Source of the DNA: Desulfamplus magnetovallimortis
GTDB lineage: Bacteria > Desulfobacterota > Desulfobacteria > Desulfobacterales > Desulfobacteraceae
DNA: 60,810 bases
Direction: 5' to 3'
Assembly: GCF_900170035.1 (NCBI RefSeq)
Contig: NZ_LT828547.1
Span: forward strand, 128,893-189,702
Shown: in pieces, positions 34,872-43,454 of the stretch
Layout: each line of letters opens with the position of its first letter
Numbering within the stretch: the stretch's first letter is position 1
Translations under genes and position numbers: made by a program
The notes under the pieces: generated by a model
Database searches by the model: none
What the model was told of the DNA's origin: nothing
Seen by the model: the letters and a program-made list of their open reading frames with translations, nothing else

Positions 34872-36084
34872 ATTTCCACCACCTTCGGGGGTCAATGTTT
34901 TGAGCCAGTGTATCTGCGGGAATTTCCCTGGCAATGTTGAATATCTCCTGATAGATATCAATATCTCCTGCCAGTTTATTGAGTTTTTCCCGCCAACTTT
35001 CCCAAGGTTTTGGGTTATACAAAGGAGAACAGATCTTTTCTGCTTTTTCCAGTTCCTTTACGGGAAGTTCAACAAAGCGGATGCCATGCTTTGCAAAGAT
35101 GGTATCCTGCTTCATGGGCAGAGATGCGCCCACCGTATTAAAGCACGCAACTTCAGTTGCCATCTGGGTCTGATAGGCTGACTCCATGACAGCATACTGA
35201 AGATCCGGTGTCAGTTTCTCGAAGACACGCTCATTGATCCCTGTATGTTCGTTGGCGCTGAAAAGTCGCAGATTAACAACCTGTGAGATCACTTCAGGAA
35301 ACTCGGCGGCCACGGCTGAGGAGTAGCCTTCCATTCCGTCAACCATTCCATATTTTAAAGCACCGAGGGTCTCCTCCCAGGGGATGGGTATCGGTTTCAT
35401 GTTCAAAAGCTCCAGTGCCAGTTTACCGGGCTTACTTGCTGTAACCCTGATTGTCATGCCGGAGAGCTCCTCTATGGTGGTGATATCAGGTTTTTTCCGC
35501 CACTTCATTCCCATCAGAAGTTCCCGAAGACGACAGTTGGTAAAAAGGAAACGGATGCCATATTGTTTGATCAGAGGCTCCCGCAGAAGTTTGTTGCTTT
35601 TGGGATGATAGAAAAAATATTGCTGTGAAGCTCTTCCGGGGAACATATAGGGAAAATCAAGGATATTGAAGAAGGGGACAGACTCTGCCGCATTTTGCGT
35701 TGTGGAGCAATAGATGTCAATAATCCCTGATTGTGCCCTTTTTATGCAGTCAAACTGGTTGCAGATAGTGTTCTGGTCTATGATCTCCACACGGATTTCA
35801 CCATCTGTACGATCTTCGAGATCCCTGACAAAATGTAAACAGCCAATGGGGTCAATGTGTTCCCAATCCTTCCATTTGACGCTCAGGCCATACACAAGGG
35901 TCACTCTTGTATTTTTTGCGCTCCTTTTTTTCTCCTGGAGTGCTGCTGCATCTGCAAGTCTGAGGGTAGAGAAATTGTCACCAGGAGCGAATGCAGCCAT
36001 TGCCATAAGCGTGGAGGTAATGCCAAAATTTCTGGTAATTCTCAAAAAATCACGTCTGGAATAGTTTCGTGATTGTTTTTTCAT
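34861..36084 (-). CDS. TRAP-type (DctP) periplasmic binding protein 1
   Basis: A 407-residue binding protein with a clear twin-arginine signal SRRDFLRITRNFGIT and hydrophobic stretch LMAMAAFAPG, cut before the mature protein at about residue 40. The mature DctP fold shows DLEDRTDGEIRVEIIDQNTI, KYGMVDGMEGYSSA and PWESWREKLNKLAGDIDIY. TAT export would mean that it folds in the cytoplasm, perhaps because of a cofactor or a partner. The start at 36084 has AAGGAG 6-7 bases upstream; the longer reading frame is repeat DNA. First gene of the binding protein-binding protein-kinase operon. Confidence 0.9.
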   Translation of the reverse strand: MKKQSRNYSRRDFLRITRNFGITSTLMAMAAFAPGDNFSTLRLADAAALQEKKRSAKNTRVTLVYGLSVKWKDWEHIDPIGCLHFVRDLEDRTDGEIRVEIIDQNTICNQFDCIKRAQSGIIDIYCSTTQNAAESVPFFNILDFPYMFPGRASQQYFFYHPKSNKLLREPLIKQYGIRFLFTNCRLRELLMGMKWRKKPDITTIEELSGMTIRVTASKPGKLALELLNMKPIPIPWEETLGALKYGMVDGMEGYSSAVAAEFPEVISQVVNLRLFSANEHTGINERVFEKLTPDLQYAVMESAYQTQMATEVACFNTVGASLPMKQDTIFAKHGIRFVELPVKELEKAEKICSPLYNPKPWESWREKLNKLAGDIDIYQEIFNIAREIPADTLAQNIDPRRWWKYEK

Positions 36085-36138
36085 ATTCTGCTCCTTGGAA
36101 ACTATAGTTTTCCAGATAATTAAATTGACAAACACAAT

Positions 36139-36214
36139 GTAGGGGCAACCCTGTGTGGTTGCCCCTGCTTGTGGTTGCCCCCCCACAATGGGCGACCACA
36201 AGGGGCGCCCCTAC
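36139..36214. repeat. GC-rich GTAGGGGC...GCCCCTAC inverted repeat
   Basis: GTAGGGGCAACCCTGTGTGG, then TTGCCCC... and the complement GGGCGCCCCTAC. A widely known interspersed hairpin type in large bacterial genomes. It lies upstream of binding protein 1 and after the chimeric DUF1016 gene. Confidence 0.75.
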
Positions 36215-36229
36215 GTTGTTACCATCACC

Positions 36230-36958
36230 TCACCGCTCATTAGTTTTGGCAATAGGGTATCTTTTATAGTGTTCGTTTGTAATTTGGGTAAAATCATCAA
36301 TCAATTTTTGGCATCCTTCATTTCCCAGTTTACACTTTCCCGAACAGAATGCCCGTTTTTCGGGGATACTGTTCCGGAAAGTGCAAAGTACTTTCTGTAT
36401 GATATGAAGGATGCCCAATTTTTGTGGTGGCATTCTGAATTTCACCCATTCAACACCATCTTTGGATAGCATGTTTACTGTGCTACCGTTTGTAGCACCT
36501 GAAATTTGTTCATGCACATCATTGGTTTTCAAAAGATGAAATAAGAAGATATTTTGAATTGTCTTTTGGACATAAAAGAGAGCTTGATCATGGTTTTGAG
36601 TCTTGCTCATGATAATTAAATTATGACCCCAGGGAATCTGGGCAACAAGCTGTTGCCCAATTAGAGAATCTTGAGACCAGAAGAGAAACCACTGCCTCAT
36701 ATATTTAAGATTACGCAGAGAAAATCCTTTTATATCAGGAAATTCTGACTGTAAATCTTTGCTTAACTGTTTGAGAAAACCATCGCCCCATGAGGTATGT
36801 TTTTGTTTTTCAACAATTTGAGCAGCCATATCCCAATACAAATTCAAAAATGCCTGATTTACTGAAACCGCAGCTTTTATCTGAGCGTTTTTTATTCTGC
36901 TTTTAATATCATTTATAAAAAAATAATAGTCTTTGTCGGTAATGAGTGACTTATTCAT
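36230..36958 (-). pseudogene. Chimeric remnant: DUF1016 (YhcG) N-terminus joined to an HsdS fragment and a repeat
   Basis: Residues 1 to about 135 match the DUF1016/YhcG N-terminal domain (VNQAFLNLYWDMAAQIVEKQ, SLRNLKYMRQWFLFW, QIPWGHNLIIM). YhcG proteins normally continue with a PD-(D/E)XK domain to about 350 residues; this one is cut. From about 137 the sequence FHLLKTNDVHEQISGATNGS followed by TVNMLSKDGVEWVKFRMPPQ looks like the target-recognition end of a type I restriction HsdS protein. After that, residues 180-215 are encoded by a family V repeat (36329-36410). The frame is open throughout, so the junctions are in-frame, but it is best read as a mosaic fossil. An hsdM fragment lies upstream. 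Confidence 0.7.
36329..36410. repeat. Family V repeat inside the chimeric reading frame
   Basis: TTTACACTTTCCCGAACAG on the left, GGAAAGTGCAAAGTACTTTC and GATATGAAGGATGCC on the right, as in 21030-21112. It is translated within the chimeric gene. Confidence 0.7.
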
Positions 36959-37031
36959 ATAATGATCTTTTCTAAATTTTCCATAATAGTCTTTTTTTAT
37001 AAGAAAGTCCCCGTCTTTTAAGGCTCCAAAG

Positions 37032-37157
37032 GACTTTCATGCTTCGTTGTGGCAGATGGTTCTGCCATGGCCGTTATATGAAAGTCTCGGTAACAGCCTG
37101 TTTTTAAAACGACTTTCATCCCTTCGATTGTGGCGGTCATCAGCCATGTACGTTATT
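37032..37157. repeat. Two family III repeats at the end of the hsdM remnant
   Basis: 37032-37075 and 37076-37157 carry GACTTTCAT, a TGGCAGATGGTTCTGCCA or TGGCGGTCATCAGCCA palindrome and CGTTAT. The second copy reads ATATGAAAGTCTCGGTAACA to ACGTTATTTAA. The hsdM fragment's last five codons and stop are inside it, so the insertion truncated that gene. Confidence 0.75.
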
Positions 37158-37364
37158 TAAATTGGCTTCTTCAAGCAACTGTTCCTCAAACCCAGCTTTT
37201 AAGCTGGTAAAGCGTTCCTTAAAATCAAAGTCGTCTTCCTCTTCAGCCAGTCCAACATAACGCCCCGGAGTCAGCACATAATCCAGTTCTTTAACTCGCT
37301 CGATACTTGCCGCACAGCGAAAACCTTTTACATCTTCGTATGGGCTTAGTGGAAATGCCATCAT
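37140..37364 (-). pseudogene. hsdM C-terminal remnant (type I restriction methylase)
   Basis: A 74-residue open frame whose residues 9-66 match the extreme C-terminus of type I methylases: YEDVKGFRCAASIERVKELD, YVLTPGRYVG, AEEEDDFDFKERFTSLKAGF. The VLTPGRYVG motif is characteristic. A complete HsdM is about 500 residues; the catalytic NPPF domain is absent. The last residues (NNVHG) are coded by a family III repeat. Its ATG overlaps the hybrid kinase stop by 4 bp (ATGA), which could make a fused transcript, but it is unlikely to be functional. With the HsdS-like segment 0.4 kb away this marks a lost type I system. Confidence 0.75.
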
Positions 37365-39076
37365 TTTTTATCAAGCACACTTCTCACAGTCCTGGCCATA
37401 TCCTCCATTGTCACAGGTTTCATGAGATATTCTTGAATACCCCCAGACATGGATTTATCCTTATCAATTAATTGACTCAATCCTGTGCAGAGAATAATGG
37501 GAATATCCGGCTTGATTTTCAGAAGCTCACGGGAGAGATCCTCACCGGTTATATCGGGCATTGTCATATCTGTAATCACAAGATCTATGCTATCAAAGGC
37601 TTCATGAAATATATTAATTGCCTCGATACCACTTGTAATGGCGACCACCTGATAGCCAAGGCGCTCAAGCTGCTTTTTTTCCATGTCACATACTATTTCA
37701 TCGTCATCCACAAGTAAAATACGTTCTGTCCCACCGGGTATTTTTCCATTTGATATATCTTTACCATGTAAATGCAATTTATTTTTATAAGTGGAGGGGG
37801 CTGATTCCGGCCATGAAAGTTTATCTTCTATATCCGGTTCAACAATGGCGGGAAGATATACCTGGAAAGTAGTTCCCTGGCCAGGTTCGCTGTACATTGT
37901 TATATGTCCGCCATGGCTTGCCACTATTCCATGAACCACGGATAGGCCAAGCCCTGTTCCTTCATCCCTGGGCTTGGTTGTAAAATATGGTTCAAATATT
38001 CTTGGCTGTTGCTCTTTATCTATTCCTATGCCTGTATCACTGATTTCAAGCCTCAAATACTTTCCAGTGGCCAGATCAAGATCAGCAAGATAATTGTCAG
38101 GGGTAATAATCATTTCAGTAAGGGAGATTGCCAAAATCCCCCCTTTCTCCCGCATGGAATAACAGGCATTGGTAAAAAGATTTATCAGAATTTGATGAAT
38201 CTGGGTGGGATCCCCAGAGATAGCGTCACAACCAGAATCTATGGATTGCCGTATTTCTATGGTTACCGGTATGGAAGATCGTAAAAGCTTGAGAGCATCC
38301 TTGATCAACACCTGAAGCTGCACTCTTTTTTTATCTTTTTTTGTCTGGCGGCTGAATGTCAATACTTGACGGGCTAACTCCCTGGCTTGATTGGCAGCAA
38401 TAAGAACCTGTTGGAGATTTTGCCATGCAACGGAATCTTCAGGTAAATCCATCATGGTCATTTCTGTATAACCAATGATGGGAGATAGCATATTATTGAA
38501 ATCATGGGCAATACCTCCGGCCAAAGTTCCAATGGCCTCCATCTTCCGGGCCTGCTGCAAACTCTCCTGTACCTTTGCAAGCCTTGTTTTCTCCTGTTCA
38601 AGCTGACGGACTTTTTTTTCCAGTTTTTTGGACAAGGCATTTGTATAGGCATTATTTAATTCATTCCTGCTTTTCAGAGGTTTTTCAGGAATCAGTAGTT
38701 TATTTTCTTTAAATGATTCCAGGACGGTTTTAATTTCAAGCAGAAAAGGGTTTATCTCCATTGGTTTAAGAATAAACCTTGATGCACCAAGATCCATGGC
38801 CAGTTTTTCGTCACTTGGGTCTGTATAGGTAGCGGTATAGAAGATAAATGGAATGGAACAAAGATTTTTATCAGACTTGACTGCACGACAAAGGGCATAT
38901 CCATCCATTTCAGGCATGAGTATGTCGGATATTATAAGCGAAGGAGGATTGGTGGATGCCATCTCAAGTGCCAGTTTTCCATTTTCAGCACTTTCTACAT
39001 CATAACCATTTGCCTCCAGCAATGTTTCAAGAAAAATCCTTGAATCTTCATTGTCTTCGACTATGAGAATTTTCAT
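37361..39076 (-). CDS. Hybrid histidine kinase (REC-HisKA-HATPase-REC)
   Basis: A 571-residue soluble kinase. REC1 is at about 1-120 with VEDNED and IISDILMPEMDG; a coiled coil (KLEKKVRQLEQEKTRLAKVQ) leads to HisKA with the acceptor in LAGGIAHDFNNMLSPIIGYT, HATPase with NLFTNACYSM and GTGLGLSVVHGI, and REC2 at about 450-570 with DDDE and VITDMTMPDITG. Both receivers have an aspartate acceptor, Asp52 and about Asp504. It follows a single-domain receiver gene by 2 bp and a BvgS-like kinase, all on one strand, suggesting a phosphorelay. The C-terminal DKK is followed by the hsdM remnant. Confidence 0.92.
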   Translation of the reverse strand: MKILIVEDNEDSRIFLETLLEANGYDVESAENGKLALEMASTNPPSLIISDILMPEMDGYALCRAVKSDKNLCSIPFIFYTATYTDPSDEKLAMDLGASRFILKPMEINPFLLEIKTVLESFKENKLLIPEKPLKSRNELNNAYTNALSKKLEKKVRQLEQEKTRLAKVQESLQQARKMEAIGTLAGGIAHDFNNMLSPIIGYTEMTMMDLPEDSVAWQNLQQVLIAANQARELARQVLTFSRQTKKDKKRVQLQVLIKDALKLLRSSIPVTIEIRQSIDSGCDAISGDPTQIHQILINLFTNACYSMREKGGILAISLTEMIITPDNYLADLDLATGKYLRLEISDTGIGIDKEQQPRIFEPYFTTKPRDEGTGLGLSVVHGIVASHGGHITMYSEPGQGTTFQVYLPAIVEPDIEDKLSWPESAPSTYKNKLHLHGKDISNGKIPGGTERILLVDDDEIVCDMEKKQLERLGYQVVAITSGIEAINIFHEAFDSIDLVITDMTMPDITGEDLSRELLKIKPDIPIILCTGLSQLIDKDKSMSGGIQEYLMKPVTMEDMARTVRSVLDKK

Positions 39077-39078
39077 TG

Positions 39079-39444
39079 TCAGGCTCCTATAACCTTCTTG
39101 ATTTGACTCATCACGATTGCGGGATCTATGGGTTTTTCAATGTATCCGTCACAACCTGCCCCCAGAAGTTTTTCCCGATCACCTGCCATGGCATATGATG
39201 TCATGGCAATAATGGGGATGGTATTACCAATTTCTGAATTTCTGATAATCTTGAGTACATCGGTTCCCATGATATCAGGTAACTGAATATCAAGAATTAT
39301 AAAATCGGGACGTTCCTGCAACGCCAGATCCACACCCTGTTGACCTGTTTCAGCCCTTATGGTTATGTAGTTATGGGCTTCCAGGATAAAGGTAATCAAC
39401 TCCATATTATTCTCATTATCTTCTATGACAAGTACTCTTTTCAT
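39079..39444 (-). CDS. Single-domain response regulator (CheY/DivK-like)
   Basis: A 121-residue receiver domain: MKRVLVIEDNENNMELITFI, DFIILDIQLPDIMGTDVLK with acceptor Asp53, a Thr/Ser switch in IAMTSYAMAGD and Lys in YIEKPIDP. No output domain. It starts with an ATGA overlap on the BvgS-like kinase stop and ends 2 bp before the next kinase. The NNMELI start resembles DivK-like receivers. It is likely a phosphate carrier between those kinases. Confidence 0.93.
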   Translation of the reverse strand: MKRVLVIEDNENNMELITFILEAHNYITIRAETGQQGVDLALQERPDFIILDIQLPDIMGTDVLKIIRNSEIGNTIPIIAMTSYAMAGDREKLLGAGCDGYIEKPIDPAIVMSQIKKVIGA

Positions 39445-42041
39445 GGATTGTCCTTTTCAGCCTGTTCCGTTTTATTATCCATTGATACAAGCTTAGAGGG
39501 AATCAGAAGACCAAAGGTGCTTCCTCTGCCCTCCTCGCTTCTAAATATAATCTCTCCCCCCAGAATTTCAGTGGCAAGCTTTTTTGTCAGATAGAGTCCA
39601 AGTCCAGTACCACCGGCCTTGATCTTCAATCGTGAATCCAGACGCTCAAATGCTTCAAACAGTTTCGGCTGATTCTCTTTTGAAATACCTATGCCTGTAT
39701 CAGAGACCAAAATTTCAACATTCTGGCCGCACATTCGGCTCGTAAGTGTGATTCTGCCAGCTTCAGTGAATTTAACGGCATTGCTCATATAGTTGATGAT
39801 ACACTGAAGTAGCCGCTTCCTGTCCGTATGGAGTTTCAGTTCCTCTGGAACAGACAGAACAAGTTCCAGTTTTTTTGCCTTTAACTGAGGTTCAATGTTA
39901 ATGACAGCCTCATCAACAATTTCGGAAAGGATAATATCTTCAGGATAGATATCAATCCTGCCAGCCTCGATTTTTGAAATGTCAATAACGTCAGTGATAA
40001 GGGAAAGAAGGTGTTTAGCCGAATTGTAAACCCTTGTAAGATGATCTTTCTGCTTATCATTAAGTGGTCCAGTCATTCCCTGGACAATCACACCTGTAAA
40101 TCCAATGATGGAATTGAGAGGCGTTCTCAGTTCGTGGCTCATGGACGCAATAAACATGCTTTTGAGCTGATCAAGTTTTTTTAGTTCTTTGTTGGCTTCA
40201 TTGAGTTTTTCATCGATTTCAATTCGCTTTTGAATTTCTTTTTGTAACTTGTAGTTCCATATCAGGATCACAAAAAGTATTATGAGTGCACCCGCTCCTA
40301 TCTGCATGGCATAACGCCAGATAATTCGCGGGGCAATACCTGGTTTGTACTCAATATTGATCCAGCGATTACGGATAGCATTTTCCTCTTCAGGTTCTAT
40401 GGATGCAAGTGCCTTGTTGACAATGCCGAGAAGCTCCGGCCAGTCATTACGAATAGCAATGTGAAGGGTCTGTGTATCCTGGGAAACCGGAGCTGCAACC
40501 TTGAGGTTGGTAAGGTTCAGCTTTCTGATCCAGTAGGTTGACGAGGCAATGTTACCCACAAATGCCTGGGCCTGACCATTTGAAACCGCAAGAAGGGACT
40601 TTTGGAGTGTATCATACAAAAGCGGTTGAATTTTGGTGTTCTCCCTCAGATAGCCTTCATGGGAACTGTTCCTTTGTACTGCAACTTCCATATTTTCTAT
40701 ATCATCAATGCCTGTCAAAAAAGGGCTGTCCGTACGGGTAATAATGGCACGATGAAAGCTGATGTATGGCCTTGAAAATTTCAGAAAAGCCTTGCGTTCC
40801 TGGGTAATAGCGACACATGGTAATAGATCTATTTCCTTATGCTGTGCTTTTTCCACTGCATCCTTCCAGCTGATATTCTCCGTCACCTCAAATTCAAGGC
40901 CAACCCGTTGAGTCAGAATAGTCAGATAATCCGATGCAATACCACTATAAGAACCGTTCGGGTCCAAATATTCAAAAGGAGCAAACTCGGGGTCAATACC
41001 GATGCGGATCACCGGATGATTACGAATCCAGGCCTTCTCCTCGCTGGTTAGAACTACGCTTTTGTCTGAATGATATATTTGGGGTTCGGAAAAGATAAGC
41101 TCCCTTGGAAGGCCTGACAGGTAAACATAAATGGCCTTATTGTAAATAGAGCCGGGGTCTTTTTTTAGTTTATAAAGATGATGGTCGATTTTGCTAATTA
41201 GTGTGGAGGCAAGGGGAGACTCTTTGGGAAAAGCAAACTTGAGATGCCTGGGGTTAAAAATAATTGATGTTTTAACCAAACCATACTCTTCGGCAAACAG
41301 AGAGCCAAAAATTCTGTTAACAATCCCTGCATCTGCCTGGTCAGCAGACAACAATTCAAACACATCTTTATAATCTTCTACTTCGATGAATTTACAGTCA
41401 ACATCAAAATTATGGGCAAGCTTTTTGATACCACCATCGCCTTCCGTGTGGATGCTGCCTTTCATTACAGCAACTCTCTTCCCGTTCAAATCAATCAGGG
41501 ACTCAGTGGTCACTCTATCATTGGTATAGACAGTTGCCCAGTTGACGAGAAATGTTTCATGGTTGAAGCTATATCTTTCTGCTCGCTCCTCAGAAAAAGC
41601 CACATCCACCATAATATCAATGTCGTTTTTTTCAAGCATATCAAGACATTCACTCCAACTGCCGTGAATATAGCCGAGTTTCCACCCCTCTTTTTGTGCA
41701 ATGTAATTAAGAACATCTGGAAAGAGACCGACAATATTTCCTGAATTTTCCGAATAAATCTTTGGTCGATTCTCGTATGCTCCCACACGTATGGTGAGTG
41801 GTGACTTGATGCTTTGATCTGCAAGGGCAAGTGAAGAATAGGGCATGATCAAAGATAAAAAAAACAGAGTAAAGATAAAAAAGCTGAAAAGAGAGAGATT
41901 TTGCCTGATTTTACCATTTGTTTTTCTATTGGGGAGAGGAAATATTAAATGACAACCCTTTCCATAAGCAATTGGGGCTTGATTACCATGGAAAAAGATA
42001 TAAGGAAACAGGTCAAAATAATTTAAATGTTCAATTTGCAT
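39441..42041 (-). CDS. BvgS-like sensor kinase with two periplasmic binding domains
   Basis: An 866-residue membrane kinase. After a signal-type segment near 50-72 (FSFFIFTLFFLSLIMPY), two SBP_bac_3 (PBPb) domains follow: about 80-300 (RVGAYENRPKIYSENSGNIV) and about 330-565 (RIGIDPEFAPFEYLDPNGS). TM at about 575-597 (IGAGALIILFVILIW), then HisKA with the acceptor His in [19 protein letters not shown] and HATPase with NYMSNAVKF and GTGLGLYLTKKL. No receiver or Hpt, in contrast to BvgS; the next gene, a lone receiver, overlaps it by 4 bp and probably supplies it. Substrates are unknown. Start codon is uncertain: about 45 residues precede the signal segment, with GGAAAG 12 bases upstream. Confidence 0.9.
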   Translation of the reverse strand: MQIEHLNYFDLFPYIFFHGNQAPIAYGKGCHLIFPLPNRKTNGKIRQNLSLFSFFIFTLFFLSLIMPYSSLALADQSIKSPLTIRVGAYENRPKIYSENSGNIVGLFPDVLNYIAQKEGWKLGYIHGSWSECLDMLEKNDIDIMVDVAFSEERAERYSFNHETFLVNWATVYTNDRVTTESLIDLNGKRVAVMKGSIHTEGDGGIKKLAHNFDVDCKFIEVEDYKDVFELLSADQADAGIVNRIFGSLFAEEYGLVKTSIIFNPRHLKFAFPKESPLASTLISKIDHHLYKLKKDPGSIYNKAIYVYLSGLPRELIFSEPQIYHSDKSVVLTSEEKAWIRNHPVIRIGIDPEFAPFEYLDPNGSYSGIASDYLTILTQRVGLEFEVTENISWKDAVEKAQHKEIDLLPCVAITQERKAFLKFSRPYISFHRAIITRTDSPFLTGIDDIENMEVAVQRNSSHEGYLRENTKIQPLLYDTLQKSLLAVSNGQAQAFVGNIASSTYWIRKLNLTNLKVAAPVSQDTQTLHIAIRNDWPELLGIVNKALASIEPEEENAIRNRWINIEYKPGIAPRIIWRYAMQIGAGALIILFVILIWNYKLQKEIQKRIEIDEKLNEANKELKKLDQLKSMFIASMSHELRTPLNSIIGFTGVIVQGMTGPLNDKQKDHLTRVYNSAKHLLSLITDVIDISKIEAGRIDIYPEDIILSEIVDEAVINIEPQLKAKKLELVLSVPEELKLHTDRKRLLQCIINYMSNAVKFTEAGRITLTSRMCGQNVEILVSDTGIGISKENQPKLFEAFERLDSRLKIKAGGTGLGLYLTKKLATEILGGEIIFRSEEGRGSTFGLLIPSKLVSMDNKTEQAEKDNP

Positions 42042-42218
42042 AATGTGAATTCTTTCCAGTAGGAGTGACTGCGTATTTTGTTTTCCAAATAGACATTAGA
42101 CACTATATCCATTTTCCATAACGTATTGATTCTATTGAAATACATTTTTGCAATATTCAATAAAATCAAATTGTTAAACCCAAACCACTATAGTGGTTAA
42201 TGAAGAATGCCAAAATGA

Positions 42219-43454
42219 TCACTCAAAATGACTGGCACATTCCGATGATGCAGGAAGGGAAAGTATAACTTTTGTGCCAAAACCTTCTCTGGAGCTAATG
42301 GAGATGGAGCCGCGATTCAATTCTGCAAATTCCTTTGCCACCATAAGGCCAAGGCCGCTTCCATCCTCCCTTCGGGTTCCTGGGCGGGATGATTTTGCAC
42401 CTGTTTCAAATATGGAATCACAAATCTCTTTTTTCATCCCAACACCATTATCTGTAACTGCAATATTGTGCCATTTGCCATCTTGTGTGCATGAGATCAC
42501 AACCCTGTTGCCACTGTCACAATATTTAATTGCATTGTGGACAAGATTCCTGATTATAAACTGCAACATGTTTTTATCATACATGACATCACAGCCTTCA
42601 GGAACATCACAGGTAAGCTCGACACCTTTGGCTGTGGCATCTTCCATGAAAAAAGAGATTATCTCCTCTGCAATTCCTGCTACATTAACCTCCTCTGTCA
42701 CAACTTCTATGCTGCCGGTCTGCATTCTTGCCCATGTAAAAAGATTTTCAAACAGCTTGTACATATGCTTTGAAGAGTCTGCCATTGCCCTTATTCTATC
42801 CTGCTTTTCATCATCGTTAAGATCATGGTAAAAACTTTCAAGCATATCTATACTTCCTGTTATACTGAAAAGCTTATTTCTCATATCATGGGCTACAATG
42901 GAAAAAAGCTTGTCCTTTGAAGCATTTGCCTTTGCAAGCTCTTTATTTGTTTCTTCAAGGGCATGATTGACCTCCTCAAGAGTACTGTTGGCATCCGCAA
43001 GTGCCTGATTTGACTTGCCAAGGGCAACATTGGCATCTGCAAGGTCTGCATTTGCCTTTTCAAGCTCTTTTTTTTGTCTTGAAATGGTAAGATGGGTTTT
43101 AATTCTTGCAAGAACCTCATCCTGGTTAAAGGGCTTTACTATAAAATCAACGGCTCCGCTGTTAAATGCCTTGATCTTGTTGTCAGTGTCTGCAAAGGCT
43201 GTAAGAAATATGATGGGTATTTCACGGGTATCTTCATTTTCCTTCAGGCGCCTGCATGTCTCATAGCCATCCATCTCCGGCATCATGATATCCAGAAGGA
43301 TAATATCTGGATGGGCAAAGGCGGTTCTTTCAAGGGCTTCCCTGCCATTTTTGGCAACAAATATCTTGTTTCCCTTCTCTCCGGTCAAATAGTCAAAAAG
43401 CACCTTAAGGTTGGTGGGATTGTCATCCACAATCAATATTTTGTTTTCATTCAT
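42219..43454 (-). CDS. REC-histidine kinase fusion protein
   Basis: A 411-residue soluble protein: receiver at about 1-125 ([52 protein letters not shown]), a striking coiled coil of heptads of the type [20 protein letters not shown], HisKA with His in [18 protein letters not shown], and HATPase with NLVHNAIKY and [14 protein letters not shown]. Such proteins take phosphate on the receiver and modulate a kinase. The start overlaps the upstream hybrid kinase by 8 bp, so the two are coupled and likely act in one relay. Codons for coiled coil are repeats of Ala/Asn. Confidence 0.92.
   Translation of the reverse strand: MNENKILIVDDNPTNLKVLFDYLTGEKGNKIFVAKNGREALERTAFAHPDIILLDIMMPEMDGYETCRRLKENEDTREIPIIFLTAFADTDNKIKAFNSGAVDFIVKPFNQDEVLARIKTHLTISRQKKELEKANADLADANVALGKSNQALADANSTLEEVNHALEETNKELAKANASKDKLFSIVAHDMRNKLFSITGSIDMLESFYHDLNDDEKQDRIRAMADSSKHMYKLFENLFTWARMQTGSIEVVTEEVNVAGIAEEIISFFMEDATAKGVELTCDVPEGCDVMYDKNMLQFIIRNLVHNAIKYCDSGNRVVISCTQDGKWHNIAVTDNGVGMKKEICDSIFETGAKSSRPGTRREDGSGLGLMVAKEFAELNRGSISISSREGFGTKVILSLPASSECASHFE

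Noticed and set aside
39441-42041. A complete BvgS with receiver and Hpt domains
   Set aside because: The kinase ends after HATPase; the receiver is a separate gene that overlaps it by 4 bp.
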